The notes beneath the pieces were generated by a model, which saw only the letters and a program-made list of their open reading frames with translations, did not search any database and was not told the DNA's origin. A program made the position numbers and the translations under genes. A stretch of 64,000 nt of DNA from Agapanthus africanus (taxonomy: Eukaryota; Streptophyta; Magnoliopsida; Asparagales; Amaryllidaceae), in assembly GCA_030015575.1 (NCBI GenBank), contig CM057340.1, positions 756,841,632 through 756,905,631 of the forward strand. Direction: 5' to 3'. Of the stretch, positions 56,688 to 64,000 are shown piece by piece (position 1 is the first letter of the stretch; each line of letters opens with the position of its first letter).

Positions 56688-58697
56688 TATTAGATATAGT
56701 GCCTTCAAGGCAATTTTTGTAATTTCATGTAGGCGATTATAAAAATTGAGGGAAGGCCTATACAGGTAGAATGGTCTTACTCGAAATGATAGTATACTAT
56801 CTGATTTTTCTTTATCATTGATGTGTATATGTTTTACTTATTATTACATGTCGCTAATACATAATGATAAAGCCTGTAGGATTCTTGCTTGACAACAGCA
56901 ATATGATGGCGATCATATATGTGAGAGCTAGGTAGTCTATAAGCACATCCTTAAATATCCCTAGTCGAAGGAATATCGAGACTGGGTATTGATATTCGGG
57001 AGTAGACTAGTGTTTAAATTTCTAGACCCCGACGAGGGACGGTGGCTGATCTCATAAACCATTGGTGTTGTGTTACTTAAGATAGTATACAGGTACTCAC
57101 CGGAGGTGAGTATACATGACGGACTCGCCGAGAACTTCTAAATGGTATTATATCTATCGTCAAATAGTAGTTCTCGAATGGCATGAGTACATGTTAGTCC
57201 TTTGACCTGAGATCGTCATTTTTTTCGGGTGAGTTCCTACTGTACTTAGATTACAACCTTACCACGGCTTAAAGGATCCGTGCAAATAGGTTTTAGTTGG
57301 GTACAGTCCCGAGCCACATGGAGGCAGTGAGCAATATTCAGCGATTCATCTCTCCTGGTATTAGCAGTCGATATCACGCTGTGTTCGGTTGGCCACCACC
57401 CTAAATTCGTGATAATGGTAGATGAGATTTACTGATAGGAGTAGTTTCTCGATTGTTGATGAGCTTGACTCCGGCATGACTTATCATATTATTAGGGGTC
57501 TGACATTATCAACCCCTTAGACCCGGTATGCGATACTCTTAGACGAAGAGACCGGACTGTATGGAGATTGTCACATTCAGGCTCAATATAGTAAGGAAAG
57601 ACTTGATTGGCGACCACCCTTTTGGCAGATACTTAGGTAGCCGTTACGTACAGCTAGCGCCGCTGACATACTTGTGGTTTTGTATTTATCCAATAAATCA
57701 ATGCCATTGTATTTTCGAGTCTTTAAAGTCCCACACAGAGGGTTTTCCAGGTTCAGGCGTTACGATGTAGAGGCCGTATATTGATACGTGCGGGGGTCCA
57801 ATTAAATACATGTACTTTCTACACGAACTTTAATCGTACGTTTAATATACTAGCCGGTTTAGGATTAAACCGGATTATTACATCAAGTATCAATTTGATA
57901 ATTTATATATATATATATATATATATTCTAGTATTATTGTTCACTATTATTTTCTCTCTCTTGGCTATTCATATTTTTATACGGATACGCATATATGTAT
58001 TTCGATATATATACCGGGTTCTATCTCGTATTTATGCAGAATAATTTTAGAAGGAGGACACCTAATTATTTGAATTTCTTTTTAGAAATTCAATTGGAAA
58101 TGAGGTGTAGGTTGAGGTGACTTTGGGTATGGTTATGGACATGTAGAGAAGGATGGGTTTTATTTGTGTATTTGCAAAATGGTTGTGAGATTTTTATTGG
58201 ATGGTTGAAAAATTGATATGTAGCCATTCTATTCTTTTATGCATTCATCCCTTAACTCATTTTTGTGTGTAATGGCTACTACTTCATTATCCTCATCCGT
58301 CTTCTTCATTTGCTCTCTTGAGCTTGAATTTGAGAGTTAAAATGATAGTAGAAAATTCTTACATCCCCATTCTCCATTTTTATCAAGTTTGGAGCGTCGG
58401 TTGTTTCACTAGGTGAAGCTAGAGCATGGATCAGTTTTCTCGGATGGACCATCTTCGGTAAGGGCGGTCGCCTCTCAAGCATGATCCAAACGGCCTATGA
58501 GGAGCTTGGAGGGGTCTTCCACTATTGGGTGGACACGCATCAAAGGTTGTAATCCCTAAACCTTGCATGTATAGTTTTCTAGTTTAGTGTTTGGAACGAT
58601 CGTTAGGGATTAGTTTTTAGTGCTCCCTTGAATTTTTTTTTGTTTTTTGATTTAGCATTGGCCATGGTTATAGGGGCAATGGCACTAGAAACTTTCA
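56688..58697 (+). repeat. 3' LTR of the decayed Copia element
   Basis: Follows the polypurine tract AAGTGCAAGTGGGAGAT. It starts TATTAG (decayed TGTTAG) and ends GGCACTAGAAACTTTCA at 58697. It is homologous to both solo LTRs read on their minus strands, including TTGATAAAGCC-like and CAAAGGTTGTAATCCCT (58541-58557) landmarks. Strongly diverged from them. It includes an (AT)n run at 57904-57926. Confidence 0.85.
57904..57926. repeat. (AT)n microsatellite
   Basis: About 11 TA units in the Copia LTR. Confidence 0.85.
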
Positions 58698-61500
58698 TGG
58701 CGAAGCTACCGCAAAAAAAAAGGTGTGTCCATAAGCGAAATGGGCACGGATGAAAACCTAAAACGGCTCCGTGAGTAAAAAAATCAGGACTTCCTACGAA
58801 CTTGTGAAAACTTGAATGGGCGCAAGCTCGTGAAAAGAAAAGAAGCAAAGATTTCAAAATCCCACCATAGGAGATCAGTACTTCCGATATGATGAAAACC
58901 ACTTGTAGGTCCTTTCTACCTACAAGGAAGAAAACACCCTTGCGAGATCCTTACGACTCACGAGGGAAACCCACTTAGGGGTCTTTACAGCACCTAAAAA
59001 GAAAATACACCTGGGAGATCTTCTCAACTCGTAGAGAGAACTACCTTTATGAGACCCCTACAGCTCATAAAGTCAAAAAGCCTTAGTTGGTAAGGATCTA
59101 AATCTGTCTTCTAAACAATCTTTGCTAAAATAGGCAATATAATATAATGAGTTGCTCCTGACAATATCCCAGTTGTAGCAATACTGATGTCGAATAACGT
59201 ATCAGACCCCAAGTCTCCAACTCATAATAAAACTGATGAGTATGGAAAAGAAAAATAGCCGAAATGATAGGGCGACTTGCAATAAAAGTCAATGAGTAAA
59301 AGTATATTGAAATAACCGAAATGATTGGGCACCGCGAATAAATAGCCGAAATGATTGGGTAATCGTGAAATTTGCGATAAAAAAAGCTGAAATGATAGAG
59401 CATAGCAGATCTAAAGAAAAAATAAATATATATGTAATTTTTGCCCTGCAAGTAGTTCAATACCAACTCTTGTATACAATCCATGTGAACAAATGAATGA
59501 AAGGAAACCATATATTCTACCATGCTTCGCCAAATGAAGAACTAAGTCTTGAAGGCATACATACAGCCTAGAGACTATTTGAACGTTTCTCTTACTCCAG
59601 CGGAGTACAGACATGGTGTCAACAAAGCTCTAACAATCCAAATCAAATGTAGAGTGATGGTATATTCCTAGCTCAAGATCTCAATGGCGATATATACAGT
59701 TTAGAGACCATACGGATGTCTACCCTACTTCAGTCAAGAATCGGCGCAACATCATCAAAGAAAAAGTGAAGTAATGGTATATTCCTAACTTCTGCTCTTA
59801 AAGGCACTTCAAACATGCCTGAAGACCATTGGATGTCATCCCACCTCAAAAGGTTGCGGTCATGACTCCTCGGGGGCTCCAAATAGAGCCTAACCTAATG
59901 GTAAAGCATCATAGCAATGCCTAATGCTGAATCTTCCAATGGTAATATGAATATTCCAACCTAAGAAGATTACGTGAAGACGTCGTGTCCACCCTTAGAA
60001 GGGATTAGGGACACAACAAATGCGTAGCTACTTGAGCCACAACCTAAGGGACTGCACGTCGAGAAGATATCAGCCAACATTAAGGTATGATGGAATTAAC
60101 CCAGTACTATAAACCTAATGGAATCCAATGATAAAAGGGGGTTATGTATGTTTAACATTAGGATAATTTTACCCGTATGCCTAAGGGAAGGGTAAACTAA
60201 ACGCTCCGAAATGAGTAAATAAACTAAGTTAAAATATTTTAGCGTACTCACAGAAAATAGGATACAAGAAAAAAAGTAGTTTCCATTTATATATCAGAAT
60301 TGGGAAATATTTAAGTCATACAAAAAAAGAGATACAATGGCAGCAGCCTAAGGAAGCGGAGACCTTAATAAGTCGACCGGACGATGGTTCCCGTTCTGGA
60401 CCCTTGTCTCGAGCTTCGTCAGCAAAGTCAGCATCGCTTTCGCTTCTTTCTCCTGCTGCCGGTGTAAGGCATGTTGCTCGTCAATCTTCTTCTTGTCCGC
60501 TCCTTAGCCCTCTATTATCTTTGCCTTGGCAGTCATATCCCTGTCTAACTCCAAGCCTCTGAATATATTCTGTTGGAGAACATGGAAAATGTGTTAGGTT
60601 TCCATGGCGTTTTCCCTTCTTTCGATTCTTGAATGCCTAAAATAATTAGAAGCCATTTAGCCCTCAGACTTCTTTTGGGCTAACTTTTCTCGTCAAATCG
60701 AGTAAAGGCAGCATACTGCGCAATTAGTTCACTCAGCTGAGCTTTTAATGAAGCTGTTTCGGGAGTGATAGATGTGGATGCAATCTCGTGCTGAGCTTCA
60801 ATTTGTTGACTATACTCAACCCAAGCACGGACCAAGACTTCATTATGATAAGTGCTGAAAGCGATTAACAAGGAATTGATCTCCACGAAATAATCCTCCA
60901 TAATAAAAGAAGTCCCAGCACCCAATTTCATGACCTGGAAATGGCACGTGACTGGCATTGAATCATGTGAAGTTTATAAGACCCCACCGTATCCTAAGTA
61001 AGTCGAAAACCAGGAACCTAAACCTTTTTAAGAAAATAGCGGAGGTGAAGTTTTGAAAAAAGGAATAAAAGAAATCAAGTTCTTTCTTTTCAAAATATAA
61101 ATAAAGTTTGTTTGAAATGCAAGTGGATTATATACTATAATTTGAAAGCATTTTCGTCATTTGAAATTTGGGCAGCGCCTTCTTTGTAAATTTTGATCAA
61201 AACCAATACATAATAATAATAATATTGGCATCCCCAATCGGGAGCTAGCTCTTCGCCTATCGGCGGAAACACAACCGCGCAAATAAGTATACGAAGCCCA
61301 TGGAGAAGATCAAACACAGAAAATATTAAAGAAAACTAAAACATCTTCGAACTTAAGTATAAAGAATATATACAAATCTCACTCTAAGTTCGAAAGAATA
61401 TACAGGTCTCTGATTTCTAGGTCTACCAAATATAAATAGTCCGGTTGATGGAGTTTTTAACTAGATACAACTGAATATAAATATATATACAATGGTGGTT
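58698..61500. other. Unclassified decayed retroelement-like region
   Basis: No gene recognised. It contains four loosely spaced CCGAAATGAT-type words (59259-59395) and three degenerate units of about 125 bp (about 59540-59850). A CTCGGGGGCT word sits near 59867, and a minus-strand 92-codon frame at 60680-60958 has a helical Glu/Ala/Gln-rich end (AQHEIASTSITPETASLKAQ). Such noncoding DNA with tandem units and CTCGGGGGCT words is seen in Tat/Ogre-type elements, but evidence here is thin. Confidence 0.35.
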
Positions 61501-64000
61501 ACGATCTATAATGTAACCCACCTACCAAGTAATCACCCAAAAAAGCAATGTGCCAGCAAGCCGCTATAAATCCGAGTGGTCAGTCCTGCAAGAAAACTAT
61601 GGCACAAAGGGGATGAGTTTCCAACTCATGAGTAGAAGATATCATCAGGTAGAAATCGAATGTATAACGATCTACCTAGGTCATACCATAATAATAGTAG
61701 CATACCATGTGGTATCAAAGGTAATCGTGTATACACATGTATATAAATTATAATATCGTGCACGTGTCAATATGTGGTACCATGTCGTCCATACACATAC
61801 ACATAATCCAAGGAGTGTTCATCAACGACACTCGAAATCATCATAAAATCCTGAGTACCCAGTATCGACACTCGAAATTATCATAAATCCCGTGTCCAGT
61901 ATCGACACGTAAATTCTCATATCTCAGGCGCCATCTCATCGGACCGGTCCTCATATCTCAGGCACCGTCTCATCATATCAGTCCTCATATCCATCTTTCT
62001 CATATAACTTCGGTCAGTATCCTCCGGATATGCGCCAAGTCCAATACTGTCACCGGTAGGTAGTGTTCCCCAGCCAGGCTCAACACCTTTCTATACGATT
62101 TTCTTATCCCGGGGTACCGTACCAGATCGACCATATATCCGCAAACGGTCCCTATCCCTCTGCCTCGATCCGGATAATAATCATAGCTCAGAACCAAGAA
62201 ATCTCAAAATGGACGCCGAAATATCATATCAAGAGAAAACTGCGTTCAAAACATTCACAAGTTTTTTAAATAATATCGACAGTTTCTCAAATCCAGAAAT
62301 CTCATGAAAGCAAAATCTCATAAGAATATGGCAATCATGAAAAGTTATGTACAGGCATAGAACAATACTATAATTCATAGTAATTGTGTTCATATAAGCG
62401 TTTTTTATAGCATTGTAAGGAAAGTGCAATATCTGAAATAATATGTGGTACTGGGTATTAAACAGTAACTAAAATTCTAACAGGTTATAAGATGATACGG
62501 TAATATAGCGATTTCTATTTGTGTACGTGGCATGGAAATTACCAATGATATGTATGTGAGCATGCGAATATGTGTACGTGCAACATGTGCATCATCGGTA
62601 ATGGTGCTTGTGTCCTAACAAACGAAGTCATGAAAAGATAAAGGCATGAAACACGTATATATCGTAAATGAGCGAAGCACGAGCGTATACTGAAATAAGA
62701 AATCAAAATGCGAGTGTAAAAGAAATAAAGAATTCATAACGTGAACAAGCATAAAAATACGCAACAATGTATGAACCATACGGTTATAGTTTAAAATAGT
62801 ACGAAATGTTGTTTTAAAATATAGGGGCTACGATGTTTTTGAAGAAGATAACATTTGAAAATTCGTAAAGTCCCCTTTTTGCAATCATTTAAAATTTCGT
62901 AACGATTCGTTAGTTTTGAAAGTAGGTATGGCTCTAAACATATCATAATATATACTTTAATGATTTTAAACAAGACTTTCTCGAGTCAAAATAAATATCG
63001 ACGATCCACCCCATCATAACACGTACGGAAAATACATTATACGATATCATCAAATCAATAGTACGGATCTATAGTTGCGTACATCATCTCATCTTATACC
63101 ATGACATATAATCTTAGGTCATATCGTATCATATCATATCATATCGCCTCATATCATCATTTCGTATCATATCGACTCATATTATCATATCTTAAATATC
63201 CTCATATCATATAGATAAATAGCCTAATGGAAAGAAATAGAACTAGGGATATATCTTCTATTAAGTATAGAAATATACTAATATGGTAGTCTAGCATAAC
63301 CTATAGACTAAGTATACTACAATAATATCTATACCGTTTCTTAATTCTACGGTTGCGGGGGTGCTATACACCATCCACCCGACTTCCCCCGTAGATATTC
63401 TTGCTCAAGACGAAATCGATGAATGCCTTGCTCTCCTTCTTCATCTCAGAAGTCCACACGTATGTACCTACAATCGAGTCCATAACCAAAATCAAATAAA
63501 AACCCGAATCGAATTGCATAGAAATCCATATCCAAAAACCGATATGACGAGCGCAGGGCGTATAAATTAGAACATATGGTCAACACGTGCTTAAACAATA
63601 AAATACTTTCCAACGTCGATGTATGAATGTTGAACGACCAAATCACATCAAGAAAACCCAAAAACCAATTTTCAAATATCATAAAATATCACCCAAACCC
63701 TAGTAAATGCTCCCAGATTTTTCTTAAAGTGATCTGGGACTTTTTAGCGTATAAGGTAGCCTTAATTATATAGTGAGTGAGCTACCTAACAAAATTCAAA
63801 CTCTAACTCCAAAGTGGACCCACAAATTGCGGCCATTCCCATTAAAATTGCGGCCACAACATGGTGGTTTGGGCTTGGGCTTCTACGGTAGCTTTCTATT
63901 GGTCTATACATCTCTTTGTATTCTCTATTTAATTTTCAGAGTCCCCTAGTTATTCCAGATTACATTTGATCATCAAAACTCATTGAAAAATCGATGTCGG
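61501..64000. other. Unclassified AT-rich region with short direct repeats, LTR-like
   Basis: No gene recognised on either strand. It has direct repeats of CGACACTCGAAAT(C/T)ATCATAAA (61825-61846 and 61866-61887) and of CTCATATCTCAGGC(G/A)CC (61917-61983). A TCATATCATATC-rich stretch lies at 63110-63215. The texture suggests a decayed gypsy LTR read on the minus strand, but no termini were found. Confidence 0.3.

Larger units (their letters stand above)
51000..58697 (+). mobile_element. Strongly decayed Tork/Angela-type Copia element
   Basis: Plus-strand order is Copia: zinc-knuckle remnant (about 51638-51690), protease-like remnant (about 51730-51850), integrase (about 52090-52570, continuing at 54732), RT (about 55160-56130), RNase H remnant (56352-56606), polypurine tract (about 56676-56687) and 3' LTR (56688-58697). 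It is broken in very many places. The 5' end is not seen; element T probably inserted into the gag region, placing the 5' part outside the window. The LTR belongs to the same broad family as the two solo LTRs. Confidence 0.78.

Noticed and set aside
60680-60958. 92-codon minus-strand frame as an independent gene
   Set aside because: No recognisable domain, no supporting start context, and it lies in decayed repetitive DNA; mentioned only within the unclassified region.

Overview
The window is intergenic DNA from a large-genome flowering plant, probably a eudicot; I cannot place it to family. No intact host gene, tRNA or rRNA was recognised. Almost everything is a nest of transposable elements, and most joints can be dated relative to each other by target-site duplications (TSDs).

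Layout. (1) 1-26994: an Athila-type Ty3/gypsy fossil on the minus strand (element A), cut by the left window edge. Its 3' part carries an open env-position ORF (1091-2050). A Tork/Angela-type Copia solo LTR (2730-4872, TSD GGTTC) sits in its integrase end. Its untranslated leader is split by a second, structurally complete Athila element on the plus strand (element B, 10992-24718, TSD CACCT). B itself carries another solo LTR of the same Copia family (19270-21488, TSD GAAAA). The 5' LTR of A is 25651-26994. (2) 26995 to about 50.9 kb: a plus-strand chromovirus-type Ty3/gypsy fossil (element T), entered in its protease by A. T is split in its integrase by CACTA element 1 (29005-36642, TSD TTC) and in its 3' LTR by CACTA element 2 (41609-50596, TSD AGT). 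(3) About 51.0-58.7 kb: a heavily decayed Copia element on the plus strand with its 3' LTR at 56688-58697. It carries an inserted LTR-259 bp-LTR gypsy derivative (52576-54726). T probably sits inside this Copia element, whose 5' end would then lie left of the window. (4) 58.7-64.0 kb: unclassified decayed retroelement-like DNA with degenerate tandem repeats.

The most interesting part is the pair of related CACTA elements. Both have ends packed with hyphenated palindromes of the form CCCCTACGG-n6-CCGTAGGGG. Both keep minus-strand 3'-terminal exons of a transposon gene; element 2 also keeps an N-terminal transposase-associated exon. Neither shows a catalytic transposase domain. Both carry the same roughly 3 kb forward-reverse-forward inverted duplication, with arms of about 1.26 kb around a 10-nt loop. 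Transcribed, this would form a very long hairpin RNA; its resemblance to the Mu killer locus of maize is an inference.

Order of events inferred from nesting: decayed Copia, then T, then A and the CACTA elements, then B inside A, then the solo-LTR insertion in B. Coordinates of broken coding regions are approximate and were set by eye from conserved motifs.
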